Assembly: GCF_000827885.1 (NCBI RefSeq)
Contig: NZ_JTKH01000024.1
Location: 372,001 to 436,000 of the forward strand
Length of the DNA stretch: 64,000 nucleotides
Direction: 5' to 3'
Source: Vibrio renipiscarius
GTDB lineage: Bacteria; Pseudomonadota; Gammaproteobacteria; Enterobacterales; Vibrionaceae
Each line of letters opens with the position of its first letter. Within the stretch, counting starts at the first letter, position 1. The notes under the pieces were generated by a model. That model did no database searches, had not been told where the DNA came from, and worked only from the letters and a program-made list of their open reading frames with translations. The translations under genes and the position numbers were made by a program. Of the stretch, positions 18,531 through 27,699 are shown piece by piece.

Positions 18531-19403
18531 ATGGATTGGTTACAAAACGTCAAGAGCTACATACTCGTCGTGGATGAAGGCAGTTTTAATGGTGCTGCGC
18601 GGCGTTTAAATACCACCAGCTCAGCAATCAGCAAACGCATTCATTGGCTAGAAGAACGCATTGGCGTGCAATTACTCAAGCGCACAACCCGTTCCGTCTC
18701 TCAAACCGAAGCTGGCGCACTGTTTTACACGCGAGCAAAAGTACAGATCGATGGCTGGCAATCTATTGTCGATGAAACACGATCAATCGACCAATCCCCA
18801 GCAGGACTACTAAAGATTGGCGCAACGCTCGCGGTAGGCTCAAAGTTCCTGGTGCAATATCTGGACGATTTCTTATCGCTCTACCCAGATATTCAAATTC
18901 AACTCACCACGACCACACCTGGCCAATTGCCTGCCTTGAGCTTGGATTTGTATATCAGCCGTGAGATCGAACAGCTCAACTCATTAAGCTTTAAAGCGAC
19001 GCGATTATTTGAACATAAAGCCGGCTTTTACGCTTCGCCGCTCTATTTAGAACGCCATGGCGAACCCACCATCGTTCAAGACCTCAGCGCACACAACATA
19101 CTCATTTGGGGCGAGCATCCACAACGCGAAGTTAAATTGTCAAAAGGTCAACGTGTCCTGCTCTCGGGGAATTTTTCCACCACGAATCCTGAAGCGCTTT
19201 TTTATGCTGCAAAAGCGGGAATGGGCGTTCTGCTCACCAACGATGTCATGATCAAAGAAGAATTAAAATTGGGGACGTTAATCCGGATTCTTCCCGATAT
19301 CACGGCCGATGAAGCAACGGTTTATGCCTATCACCCCAAATTGGATTACCAAAATACCCGCACGCAATTATTTCTCGATTACTTGAAATCGCGCTTACTG
19401 TAA
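18531..19403 (+). CDS. LysR family transcriptional regulator
   Basis: A 290-residue LysR-type regulator. The N-terminal winged HTH reads FNGAARRLNTTSSAISKRIHWLEERIGVQLLKRTTRSV (about 18-58). An effector-binding domain follows (about 90-285) with LLKIGATLAVG. It stands alone, with no divergent target gene, so its regulon cannot be proposed. Confidence 0.92.
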   Translation: MDWLQNVKSYILVVDEGSFNGAARRLNTTSSAISKRIHWLEERIGVQLLKRTTRSVSQTEAGALFYTRAKVQIDGWQSIVDETRSIDQSPAGLLKIGATLAVGSKFLVQYLDDFLSLYPDIQIQLTTTTPGQLPALSLDLYISREIEQLNSLSFKATRLFEHKAGFYASPLYLERHGEPTIVQDLSAHNILIWGEHPQREVKLSKGQRVLLSGNFSTTNPEALFYAAKAGMGVLLTNDVMIKEELKLGTLIRILPDITADEATVYAYHPKLDYQNTRTQLFLDYLKSRLL

Positions 19404-19504
19404 ACACCTTTTACATTTGCAAAATAATGCAACTTGCTTCATATTTAATTTAAAGCGCTTTATCGGCAAGTAAACAGCGTAACCGTAGATAAGGAGAATT
19501 CGTT

Positions 19505-21352
19505 ATGGCTAGGATTGCTAAAACGCATTCAATCGGTATGGATGAACTGAATCGCATTGTCGCCCTTGATGGCCCAGAGTTGCTTCATCAGATTACCTTA
19601 ACATTACATAACATGTTTGATAGCCAGTGCTGCAGCATCATCGAGATCGACAAAGTTAACTATAGCGCACAAACGCTTTCCTTTGCATGTTCTCATCAAA
19701 TTGCGCAGCCTTTTTCCTATTCGTTATCGGGAACGCCTTGCGATATTGTGAGTAAATCAGACAGTGTGTTCTGCTTATTTGAAAAAGACGTAAGACAACA
19801 GTTTCCGCAAGATACGTATCTCGTTGATAACGACGTTGAGTCGTATTTAGGAGTGCCACTGCGCAACCGTTCAGGGGATATTTTAGGCATATTGCTGTCT
19901 ACATTCACGGCTGAAACCAAGCAGACATCCTCTTTAATCTATTACCACACCCTGTTTGCCAACATCGTCATTCATAGCTTACGATCGAAATGGCTGGCCG
20001 CTCGCTCAGATACCTTAGTCCATCAACTCAGTCACGAAGTCTCTCACGATAACTTGACTGGGTTGCTCAATCGCAGTTATTTATCCAACTCGCTAGAACG
20101 GTTCACTCAAACAAAATCCGAACCTTTTACCCTCGCTTACATTGATATCGACAACTTTAAATCCATCAATGATCTCTATGGCAATTATATTGGTGATCAG
20201 GTACTTAAATTCGTTGGCAGAGCGATTGAGGAAGCATTACAAGAAGAAAACCAAGCGTATCGAATTGCTGGAGATGAGTTTGCTTTTATTACGTTTTCAA
20301 GCGATCCACTGGCCATTTGCCAAACGCTAATTTCACGCCTCAATAAAGGGTACACCGACCCATCACATAGGATAAAAATCAGCATCAGCATTGGGTTGGC
20401 ACGCAAAACCGAACAGCGCCTCACCCCCGATCAATTGATCCTCAATGCCTCACTGGCTTTGAAAGATTGTAAGCAGACTCGCAATAGCAAAGTACAAAGT
20501 TACGACACGCATTTGAGTGCGCAATACTATCGTCGAGCCATGGTTATTGACGCGCTGCGGAATGAGTTAGACAGAACATCAGACGCTGGTAGTGAAATTT
20601 ATGTGGTCGCACAACCGATCGTTTCGCTTGATTCTGAGCGCTGGGATTATTTTGAAATTCTGACTCGCTGGAATAGCGACACGTTAGGGGCGGTTTCGCC
20701 GGCAGAATTTATCGAAGCGGCCGAACAATCGGGATTAATCATAGAGTTGGGCGAACGCATCGTTGAGTTAGCGTGCGTGGCAAAACAAGAGTTAGAAGCT
20801 GGTCTTGGCTATAAGATTCGCCTCAGCTTAAATTGCTCAGCGCATGAATTAAGTGACTCATCACGTTATATGCGCCACCTGACAAAAACGATTACCCGCA
20901 TGAACTTTGAACCACGCGAATTTACGATTGAGTTAACCGAAACCGTGTTACTTTCGCAAACCAATAACGTGCGTTATATCCTAGATAAACTGCGTAATCA
21001 GGGTTTTACGATCGCTCTTGATGATTTTGGCACGGGTTACTCTAGTCTAAATTACATTCACAGCTACCCGATCGACACGATTAAGATCGACGCAACCTTC
21101 ATTAAGAATATGCTGAGCAATGAAACCTCTGAGCGCGTCGTGTCATTAATTATTCAGTTGGCGAAGCAGTTGGATGTTAATTTGGTAGCGGAAGGCGTTG
21201 AAAGTGAGGAGGCACTGCAAAAACTAAAAGGCATGGGCTGCAATCAGATCCAAGGCTACTTTTTCTCTAAGCCAGAGATCCCAATCAACATCATTACCCA
21301 CTATGCAAATGTCAGTTCAACCAGACAAAAAGGAATGGGTCAGGCAAACTAA
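19505..21352 (+). CDS. GAF-GGDEF-EAL cyclic-di-GMP signalling protein
   Basis: A 615-residue soluble protein. A GAF-like sensor (about 15-165) is followed by a GGDEF domain (about 180-335) whose signature is AGDEF, a variant that can be active. The EAL domain (about 360-600) has the metal-binding signature EILTR (EAL in canonical form), the Asn in LNCS, ELTET, DDFGTGYSSL, the Lys in IKID, VAEGVE and the final QGYFF, so phosphodiesterase catalysis looks intact. Net c-di-GMP degradation is the likely activity, possibly tuned by the GGDEF domain. RBS AAGGAGA lies just before ATG. Confidence 0.92.
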   Translation: MARIAKTHSIGMDELNRIVALDGPELLHQITLTLHNMFDSQCCSIIEIDKVNYSAQTLSFACSHQIAQPFSYSLSGTPCDIVSKSDSVFCLFEKDVRQQFPQDTYLVDNDVESYLGVPLRNRSGDILGILLSTFTAETKQTSSLIYYHTLFANIVIHSLRSKWLAARSDTLVHQLSHEVSHDNLTGLLNRSYLSNSLERFTQTKSEPFTLAYIDIDNFKSINDLYGNYIGDQVLKFVGRAIEEALQEENQAYRIAGDEFAFITFSSDPLAICQTLISRLNKGYTDPSHRIKISISIGLARKTEQRLTPDQLILNASLALKDCKQTRNSKVQSYDTHLSAQYYRRAMVIDALRNELDRTSDAGSEIYVVAQPIVSLDSERWDYFEILTRWNSDTLGAVSPAEFIEAAEQSGLIIELGERIVELACVAKQELEAGLGYKIRLSLNCSAHELSDSSRYMRHLTKTITRMNFEPREFTIELTETVLLSQTNNVRYILDKLRNQGFTIALDDFGTGYSSLNYIHSYPIDTIKIDATFIKNMLSNETSERVVSLIIQLAKQLDVNLVAEGVESEEALQKLKGMGCNQIQGYFFSKPEIPINIITHYANVSSTRQKGMGQAN

Positions 21353-21354
21353 AA

Positions 21355-21379
21355 AAAGTGCCGTTAAAACGGCACTTCA
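21355..21379. terminator. bidirectional terminator between convergent genes
   Basis: AAGTGCCGTT, AA and AACGGCACTT form a near-perfect stem after an A-run. It overlaps the end of the minus-strand gene. Confidence 0.85.
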
Positions 21380-21843
21380 ACTTGCATCATGAGATTATCT
21401 TGGTGCTCATCATGCCATAAGTAATCCAACCTAAATCTCGGCTTCCCGTCTTGCTTATCACCAAACCCGACGCTAAACATCAAGCCGTGATCCATAAGCC
21501 ACTCTTCCGCCGTCCGTTCTTCTTCCGTCGAATTCGCCCCGTCAGGCTGCCACCAGCCAACACCAAAATAATTATCGGAAAAATTTTTCGTAAGTACCGG
21601 ATTTGTTTCCGTTTTCAATACCCATTCTGACCAATAATCAGTTTCACTCGTGCTTTCTTCTTCCAACAAAATCGGAATCGATGATTGCTCATACGTGTAC
21701 AAACTGTCATCGAGAAACGTAAAGCATAAATCGTCTTCTTGATACGTTAATTGTCCGTCCACTTCCGTTGTGTAATTTTGATCGCAAGCAATAGTAAAAG
21801 CTGAAAATAGGCCAAAAATAAGCAGCGCGCTTTTCTTCGCCAT
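21364..21843 (-). CDS. exported protein of unknown function
   Basis: A 159-residue protein starting MAKKSALLIFGLFSAFTIA. This ATG is chosen because GAGG lies six bases upstream. A signal peptide covers residues 1-19, and the mature part begins near CDQNYTTEVDG. Whether it is a lipoprotein is unclear (FTIAC has a lipobox-like end at Cys20). The mature domain is acidic and beta-rich, with WSEWVLKTETNP and WWQPDGANSTEEERTAEEW. No known domain is recognised. It converges with the c-di-GMP gene. Confidence 0.65.
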   Translation of the reverse strand: MAKKSALLIFGLFSAFTIACDQNYTTEVDGQLTYQEDDLCFTFLDDSLYTYEQSSIPILLEEESTSETDYWSEWVLKTETNPVLTKNFSDNYFGVGWWQPDGANSTEEERTAEEWLMDHGLMFSVGFGDKQDGKPRFRLDYLWHDEHQDNLMMQVEVPF

Positions 21844-21906
21844 AAACACCTCAATGCCCTGATTGATACATAGCGGTCGTATTAACCAAGGTTATTGATA
21901 TTTGAG

Positions 21907-22419
21907 TTAATAATAGTTATTTTTGGTTAAAATAGCGCAAACGTTTGAGGTTGTTAAGTGATTAATTTCGATTCCTTGCGCGAGCGCATTTCGTATGTCA
22001 GTACTGCGAATCGCCACTTTCTCTGGGCATGCCATCACCGACCATCGGCGGACAATTTCTTGGGCATTATAAAACTGAGCAAAACTAAAAAAATTATCCG
22101 GTCCAATCACGAAAGTAAGCTCAGCGGCATGATCTTCCTCTTGCAGCGCATTCAGCACAGCGTAGGTAGTGACGGGTTGCTGTGAGACGTTAAACAACTG
22201 CTCTTCAATCGTACAACGCGCCACATTCGCCATCTTTAAGTCATCAATAAACGCATCCACCAACTGTGTACGTAAAGTATAGTCCAACATTTCTTTACCC
22301 CAAGCATGTGCAATGCTGGGAAGCAACAAAATACGGTCAAAATGAGCAAGTGATTCAATTACGCTCTTATGGCCTAAACTCGGCGGATTAAAGGCGCTGC
22401 CAAATACGGCAATTTTCAT
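21907..22419 (-). CDS. NadD-like nicotinate/nicotinamide nucleotide adenylyltransferase
   Basis: A 170-residue nucleotidyltransferase of the NadD/CoaD fold, shorter than NadD (about 210). The start [19 protein letters not shown] has the G-x-F-x-P-x-x-x-GH motif, but the first His of the usual HxGH is Ser (SLGH). The C-terminal adenylate-binding motif is RSTDIRNAL, close to ISSTxxR. It is divergent from nadE (103 bases apart), which supports a role in NAD synthesis or salvage. Loss of the first catalytic His leaves activity open. Confidence 0.78.
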   Translation of the reverse strand: MKIAVFGSAFNPPSLGHKSVIESLAHFDRILLLPSIAHAWGKEMLDYTLRTQLVDAFIDDLKMANVARCTIEEQLFNVSQQPVTTYAVLNALQEEDHAAELTFVIGPDNFFSFAQFYNAQEIVRRWSVMACPEKVAIRSTDIRNALAQGIEINHLTTSNVCAILTKNNYY

Positions 22420-22522
22420 AATTTCTTACCTTGAATGGGCGGAAATCCGTGTTCTCGGTTTTCTATTTATTGGTTTTAGGTATGATACTACGATACACAA
22501 TATAGCTGCAGGAAGAAAACTA

Positions 22523-23350
22523 ATGGAACAGTTGATTCGCGATGAAATGCGCGTCTTACCGTCGATTGACCCTCATTTTGAAATCACTCGTCGCGTGGAT
22601 TTTATCAAACGTAAGTTAACCGATTCAGGCTGCAAAGCGCTGGTTCTTGGCATCAGTGGCGGTGTGGATTCAACCACCTGCGGTCGCCTTGCACAAATTG
22701 CCGTTAATGAACTTAATGAGCAAAATGATCACGGCTACCAGTTTATCGCGGTGAGATTGCCCTACGGCGAGCAACAAGATGAAGATGAAGCTCAGCTCGC
22801 CCTGCAATTTATTCAACCAACACATTCCGTTTCCGTTAACATCAAAGATGGTGCTGACGGACTGCATGCCGCCGCGTTAGTTGGGCTTGAAAACACAGGC
22901 TTAATTCCACAAGATCCGGCAAAAGTTGATTTCATCAAAGGCAACGTGAAAGCGCGAGCGCGTATGATCGCTCAATATGAAATTGCAGGGTTTGTCGGCG
23001 GCCTAGTACTAGGGACCGATCACTCCGCAGAGAACATTACCGGTTTTTATACCAAGTTTGGTGATGGTGCTTGTGATTTAGCGCCACTGTTTGGCCTTAA
23101 TAAGCGACAAGTACGCGAAGTGGCGGCCACGTTAGGCGCACCCGAGCAACTGGTTAAAAAAGTCCCGACGGCCGATCTAGAAGAACTGGCGCCGCAAAAA
23201 GCCGATGAAGATGCACTTGAACTGACTTACGACGAAATCGACGACTTCTTGGAAGGCAAACCGGTCTCTCAAAGAGCCTCTGAACGATTGGTGCACATTT
23301 ACCGCATCACACAGCACAAACGTCAACCGATTCCAACGATTTACGACTGA
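22523..23350 (+). CDS. nadE: ammonia-dependent NAD+ synthetase
   Basis: A 275-residue enzyme, the same length as E. coli NadE, converting deamido-NAD+ to NAD+ with ATP and NH3. The ATP pyrophosphatase P-loop SGGVDSTT is at about 46-53. [19 protein letters not shown] and [22 protein letters not shown] are typical of the family, as is the ending [15 protein letters not shown]. RBS AGGAAG precedes the ATG. Divergent from the NadD-like gene. Confidence 0.97.
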   Translation: MEQLIRDEMRVLPSIDPHFEITRRVDFIKRKLTDSGCKALVLGISGGVDSTTCGRLAQIAVNELNEQNDHGYQFIAVRLPYGEQQDEDEAQLALQFIQPTHSVSVNIKDGADGLHAAALVGLENTGLIPQDPAKVDFIKGNVKARARMIAQYEIAGFVGGLVLGTDHSAENITGFYTKFGDGACDLAPLFGLNKRQVREVAATLGAPEQLVKKVPTADLEELAPQKADEDALELTYDEIDDFLEGKPVSQRASERLVHIYRITQHKRQPIPTIYD

Positions 23351-23384
23351 TCGGCAGACGCGGCGAATCAAGCCCATAAAAATG

Positions 23385-23413
23385 CTAAAAGGGAACCTAG
23401 GTTCCCTTTTAAA
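23385..23413 (+). terminator. terminator of nadE
   Basis: AAAAGGGAACC and GGTTCCCTTTT form a perfect palindrome (23387-23410), 37 bases after the stop. Confidence 0.88.
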
Positions 23414-23496
23414 AATAACGTTTCGCAATACCATTCCATCGTCGCGATATTTTCGCCTTTACGACACGATCAAAATAGCATGATCAAATCATCGCG

Positions 23497-24162
23497 TTAA
23501 ACACGCTCTTCTAAGGCAATATTATTATTGGCCCATAGCAGCGCCTGTAAGCGATTCTTAGCGTTGATCTTCTTAAATATATTGTGCAGGTGCGTTTTCA
23601 CCGTATTTTCACTGACAAAGAGGTCATCTGCGATTTGAAGATTGGATGCGCCATGCCCCAGTAAACGCATGATTTCTTTTTCACGCTTGGTCAAGTTCGC
23701 GTAGACCTGAGAAGTCGTCACTGAATTCGCGCAACGGAAATGTTCGATATAGTCTTGAGCGACCTTACGAGATAACCACATTTCATCTTGCATGATCTTA
23801 TCCATGCCCTTCAACAGAAGCGTAATATCATCTTCCACATAAAAGACACCCACTAAATTTCGCCACTTGAACAGTTGAGAAGAAGGCACATCTTTAGGAC
23901 AATTTATAACGATCTCTTTGGCATTGGTATTCGCCGCCAATTTCACTTGGTTATACAGTTCAAAGTTCGTTTCATTAAAGTAATTGAAATCAATCAGCAC
24001 GTAATGACTCAGTCGTGTTTCGTCTGCGCTTTCATCTAAGTCATCAAGAGAAACGAGCTCAACGTCCATCTTGATGCCCCTCTCTAATGAATCTTTGAAC
24101 AACTTCGATTGCATACTCACGTCAGATAGTAAAGTAATGTTGTGGGTGTTCGTCGCACTCAT
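23497..24162 (-). CDS. CsgD/VpsT-like LuxR-type regulator with c-di-GMP-binding motif
   Basis: A 221-residue regulator. The N-terminal part (1-125) is a receiver-like domain, and a LuxR-type HTH lies at 157-215 (LTKREKEIMRLLGHGASNLQIADDLFVSENTVKTHL). Between them is EMWLSRKVAQD: Trp129-Leu-Ser-Arg132 matches the W[FLM][TS]R c-di-GMP-binding motif of V. cholerae VpsT, which controls biofilm matrix genes. No phospho-acceptor Asp pocket is convincing, as in VpsT/CsgD. It stands alone near a c-di-GMP enzyme at 19.5 kb. The targets are not in the window. Confidence 0.87.
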   Translation of the reverse strand: MSATNTHNITLLSDVSMQSKLFKDSLERGIKMDVELVSLDDLDESADETRLSHYVLIDFNYFNETNFELYNQVKLAANTNAKEIVINCPKDVPSSQLFKWRNLVGVFYVEDDITLLLKGMDKIMQDEMWLSRKVAQDYIEHFRCANSVTTSQVYANLTKREKEIMRLLGHGASNLQIADDLFVSENTVKTHLHNIFKKINAKNRLQALLWANNNIALEERV

Positions 24163-24322
24163 AGTGATTTCTCCAAAATCTGCTTCGTTAGATCGAGTTG
24201 ATTATTACAACAGTATTACCTAAAACTATCGTTTAGTCACAAATAGTCAACACGATGCTAGATCACACTTTCCAGCTTGACGATAATAATTTTAATAATA
24301 TTAAATAGTTACGACTTACTTC

Positions 24323-25375
24323 TTAATTTTGAGAACAGGCAAGATTACTGAGATATCTATTGCGCAACCTTTTGCTATGTCGCAAATGGAATACAATCAA
24401 AAGTCCTAAAAGGGCCGCAATGGAAAGATTAGCCCCAGATCCCCCGCTTTCTGCTGGCACGATGTCTTCTGAATTATTGCTGCGTCGATCAATGACCACG
24501 CGCTCACCGTCCTCTAATACCACTTGATAAACCGGCGTGACTTCGCCGTTTAACACCGTAGTAATCCACTCTTCATACGCGGCGACATTGGTGAATCCTG
24601 ACGTAACTTCTGTGCTTAGGGCGGGATCACCGCATTGCGCTAAGCCAAAACTGGTGATACCGATTTGTACATACCCGCTTGCCGTAAACTGATAAACCGG
24701 CCCGCCTGAATCGCCATCACACGGCGAATTTTGCAAAATGCCATTTGGTAATGTGCCATCAAAACAGTACTGTTTCGCCGTAAAATTATCGCCCCAAGCG
24801 GTTTTGCATTGGCTGAGCGTTAACGGGGTTAACGTCGCCTCTAGTAGGTTGTTTTCATTGATGTATTGGCCACTACTGGCATCGTAAATCAACCCGTGCC
24901 CAACAATTTTATAGGTGTCATTACTGGCTAAATCACCGGAGGAATCCAGATTCAGTTGCCCGATGAGGTCCCCTGTACCTAGATCACTTTCGAGTTTTAA
25001 AATAGCAATATCATCGGGCCACAAAGCGCTGGCAGAATTGACAAATGTTGAGGGGAAAAAATACTCACTGACCCGTTGCGGTGCAACCGAGGCATAATCC
25101 GTTTCGTCCACCAGCTGCGAGACAACCGTTATCTTATCGAGATCTTCGTTCTCGGCAATACAATGCGCCGCCGTTAATACGTAACGATCATTAATCACCG
25201 TTGCCCCGCAAAAACTCCGGGTATAGTTGCCATTTTCGTCTTCATAAAACAAGCTGGCAACGTTAGGGTAATCGGCAATAACCACGTCCGTGCCATTAAT
25301 AATGTAAGGTGAGACCTCTAGACTATGAGCACAAACACTCATCAATAGAGAACCACTCAATATTAACTTTCGCAT
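24323..25375 (-). CDS. secreted trypsin-like serine protease with GlyGly-CTERM anchor
   Basis: A 350-residue protease. The start MRKLILSG is chosen because AAGGAGGG lies just upstream. A signal peptide covers 1-19, then an S1 domain begins at IINGTD. The triad is His71 (TAAHC), Asp122 (DDIAIL) and Ser223 (GDSGGP). The C-terminus has SGGSGANLSIAALLGLLIV plus HLRHSKR: a GlyGly-CTERM signal (Gly/Ser, a membrane helix, basic end) processed by rhombosortase. Vibrio proteases such as VesB have this design and leave through the type II secretion system. Confidence 0.9.
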   Translation of the reverse strand: MRKLILSGSLLMSVCAHSLEVSPYIINGTDVVIADYPNVASLFYEDENGNYTRSFCGATVINDRYVLTAAHCIAENEDLDKITVVSQLVDETDYASVAPQRVSEYFFPSTFVNSASALWPDDIAILKLESDLGTGDLIGQLNLDSSGDLASNDTYKIVGHGLIYDASSGQYINENNLLEATLTPLTLSQCKTAWGDNFTAKQYCFDGTLPNGILQNSPCDGDSGGPVYQFTASGYVQIGITSFGLAQCGDPALSTEVTSGFTNVAAYEEWITTVLNGEVTPVYQVVLEDGERVVIDRRSNNSEDIVPAESGGSGANLSIAALLGLLIVFHLRHSKRLRNRYLSNLACSQN

Positions 25376-25480
25376 TAACACCCTCCTTGTTAAACGATGT
25401 ATCCATTACCGTGTACAAATCATACTTTATGCACATGCTTTAAATATAAGACACACAGATCAAAACCTCGCCTTATCAAT

Positions 25481-25506
25481 AAAAAACCTCTCAAAGAGAG
25501 GCTTTA
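25481..25506 (-). terminator. terminator after gcvT
   Basis: On the minus strand GCCTCTC, TTT and GAGAGG are followed by a six-T run. It lies downstream of the gcvT stop, beyond an ERIC-like repeat. Confidence 0.8.
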
Positions 25507-25515
25507 TAATGGTCA

Positions 25516-25656
25516 TATACTAAACGGCTAGGCAAACGACTTGGCGATGCCGGTAGGCGGCAAGCGAACAAAGCCTTTGAGCATAGATACGCGATGTGAT
25601 GAGGTTTGAGAGTGCCAGTCAAACACCGCTGCAACGTCTAGTAGGACGAGGATACG
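25516..25656 (+). repeat. ERIC-like repeat downstream of gcvT
   Basis: GGTAGGCGGCAAGCGAACAA, GTGATGAGGTTTGAGAGTGCCAGTC and CTGCAACGTCTAGTAGGACG match the full-length copy at 55265-55391 in reverse orientation. The left end has a short insertion near 25525-25545. Confidence 0.85.
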
Positions 25657-25668
25657 TATCCAAGCGCA

Positions 25669-26790
25669 TTATTTGCCACGATAATATCTTTGCGGAACAA
25701 ATGGCATTTTTTCAATCGTCATTGCAAGCCTCTTGCCGCGCACTTCAGCAAATATTTGATTCCCTATTAAGGCAGACTCAGCGTTGACGTACCCCATGGA
25801 TACGGGCTTACCCGCAGATGGCCCCGCTGTACCACTGGTGACCACCCCGATTTTTGTGCCTTGCGCATCAAAAAGTTCACAACCTTCGCGCACCGGTGCT
25901 TTGGTTTCACCCACCAATCCAACACGTTTACGCGCCACTTGCTTTGTTTCAATTTGAGTCAAAATGATATCAGCACCGGGAAAGCCGCCCGCACGAGCTT
26001 CGCCAGAGCGACGTACCTTTTGAATCCCCCACAACAAACTCGCTTCAACTGGCGTCGTGGTAGTATCGAGATCATGGCCGTATAAACACAAACCACACTC
26101 TAGGCGTAATGAATCACGCGCCCCAAGGCCAATCCATTCGACTTCATCTTCCGCTAATAATGTTTGTGCTAGTGCTTCAGCTTGCGCAGCGGGCACGGAG
26201 ATCTCATAACCATCTTCTCCGGTATAGCCACTGCGTGAGATAATGCATTCAACCCCCATCACCTCAAATACACCGACATCCATAAAGATCATGTCCGCGA
26301 CGGAAGGTTGCAGCCGCTTGAGCACATCAACCGCCTTCGGCCCTTGTAGCGCTAATAGAGCTCTGTCTTCAATCACCTCTAACTCAACATGCTGGGGAAG
26401 GTGTGCTTGCAAATGCGCAATATCTTGCGTCTTACACGCGGCATTCACCACCACGAACAAATGGTCACCTAAGTTCGCCACCATCAAGTCGTCCATGATG
26501 CCGCCTTGAGGGTTCGTAAAAAAAGCATAGCGCTGATTGCCCGCGGGTAAATCGATAATATCCACTGGAACAAGTGTCTCAAGAAACGCCGCAGCATCGT
26601 CGCCTTTTAACCTTAATTGCCCCATGTGCGAAACATCAAACAGTCCGGCATGCGCTCGAGTGTGTAAGTGCTCTTTCTTGACACCCAACTTGTACTGCAC
26701 GGGCATATCGTAGCCAGCAAAAGGCACCATTTTGGCTCCGGCTTCGATATGTAAGGCGTGTAATGGCGTAGTCAATAGTGCTTGAGTCAT
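25669..26790 (-). CDS. gcvT: glycine cleavage system aminomethyltransferase (T protein)
   Basis: A 373-residue tetrahydrofolate-dependent aminomethyltransferase (E. coli 364). It releases NH3 from the aminomethyl-lipoyl H protein and makes methylene-THF. The start MTQALLTTPLHALH is preferred over upstream in-frame codons because GGAGAG lies six bases before it. The family segments FDVSHMGQ, LALQGPKA, SRSGYTGEDGYEI and DSLRLECGLCLYGHD are present. It is transcribed opposite to gcvH-gcvP, with the XRE-cupin regulator gene directly upstream. Confidence 0.96.
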   Translation of the reverse strand: MTQALLTTPLHALHIEAGAKMVPFAGYDMPVQYKLGVKKEHLHTRAHAGLFDVSHMGQLRLKGDDAAAFLETLVPVDIIDLPAGNQRYAFFTNPQGGIMDDLMVANLGDHLFVVVNAACKTQDIAHLQAHLPQHVELEVIEDRALLALQGPKAVDVLKRLQPSVADMIFMDVGVFEVMGVECIISRSGYTGEDGYEISVPAAQAEALAQTLLAEDEVEWIGLGARDSLRLECGLCLYGHDLDTTTTPVEASLLWGIQKVRRSGEARAGGFPGADIILTQIETKQVARKRVGLVGETKAPVREGCELFDAQGTKIGVVTSGTAGPSAGKPVSMGYVNAESALIGNQIFAEVRGKRLAMTIEKMPFVPQRYYRGK

Positions 26791-26884
26791 GAGGCTCTCC
26801 AAATGTCCGTTTGGTTCTACGGGTAATCTCACTTTGCTATTCAAATAATCGAATAACACGGTTAAGAAAGGTCGAATAAATCTT

Positions 26885-26900
26885 GTTTCCGATAATAAAC
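26885..26900. promoter_or_regulatory. degenerate copy of the gcv-region palindrome upstream of gcvT
   Basis: GTTTCCGATAATAAAC matches GTTTCCTATAGGAAAC (27815-27830) at 13 of 16 positions. It lies about 100 bases upstream of the gcvT start. It may be a second operator for the XRE-cupin regulator. Confidence 0.4.
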
Positions 26901-27075
26901 ACGAAGGTCAACGCTTTGCACGGTTAAACGTGGGTCACTGATGCAAAGTGTGACATTTAACATTTAAAACACATTCTTAAACACAGAACAAGCGCCCCTA
27001 AGGAGGATGAGGCTAACACTCGCACTCCCCACGAACCCGTATCCCATAATGCATTTCACATCATAAATCTAACGC

Positions 27076-27699
27076 TTATTTTGCCGTCACCCACAAAATC
27101 AATGCATCTTCACCACTCACAGAAACCAGCATGTGGCCCATGTTGGCATCATAGTAAACGCTATCGCCTTCGCTTAATTGCACCGGTTCATAGAACTCAG
27201 AAAAGAAGGTCACGACCCCAGAGAGAATCAATAAAAACTCTTCCCCTTCATGCCTTACCCAATCACCGTACTCCTCAAACGAGCGTGCTCGTACGCGGCT
27301 TTTAAACGGCATCATTTTCTTGTTTAGTAGTTGGGTTGCGAGTAATTCATGCTCATAGGTTTGGGTTGGATGTGGCTTTCCATCGCCCTGCAAAGTAATA
27401 TCCCGACGCCCTGTTGCCACTTTTTTATTTGGTTTTTCAAACAGTTGTGGCATATCAATTTGCAAACCATGGGCGAGCTTTTGCATCGCTTGAAAGGTGG
27501 GCGATATTTGCTCGTTTTCAATTTTGCTTAGCGTTGAGCGAGCCAATCCCGTTCGCTGACTGGCTTCTTCTAAGGTGATCCCAAGACGAGTACGGATCGC
27601 TTTAATGCGCTCACCCAACTTAAGTGGAGCAATGGTCTGCTCGTGGCTTTCTTTGGCTAATGTGAGTGATGGATACTCATCATAGATCTCTTCTGCCAT
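27076..27699 (-). CDS. XRE-cupin transcriptional regulator of the glycine cleavage region
   Basis: A 207-residue regulator. The Cro/C1-type HTH is at about 30-85 (LGITLEEASQRTGLARSTLSKIENEQISPTFQAMQKLA). A cupin-2 domain is at about 130-205 (DWVRHEGEEFLLILSGVVTFF and LSEGDSVYYDANMGHML). Cupin regulators of this type bind small molecules such as amines or amino acids. Placement between gcvT and gcvH-gcvP, with a perfect palindrome just upstream, suggests local control of glycine catabolism; the ligand is inferred. Confidence 0.87.
   Translation of the reverse strand: MAEEIYDEYPSLTLAKESHEQTIAPLKLGERIKAIRTRLGITLEEASQRTGLARSTLSKIENEQISPTFQAMQKLAHGLQIDMPQLFEKPNKKVATGRRDITLQGDGKPHPTQTYEHELLATQLLNKKMMPFKSRVRARSFEEYGDWVRHEGEEFLLILSGVVTFFSEFYEPVQLSEGDSVYYDANMGHMLVSVSGEDALILWVTAK

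Noticed and set aside
23177..23434. 85-residue gene opposite the nadE end
   Set aside because: It lies antisense within nadE and the terminator and follows the codon pattern of nadE, so it is a shadow frame.
26791..27075. Regulatory RNA between gcvT and the XRE-cupin gene
   Set aside because: Only the degenerate palindrome and a weak GGAGG-containing stretch are visible; no stable structure was evident.
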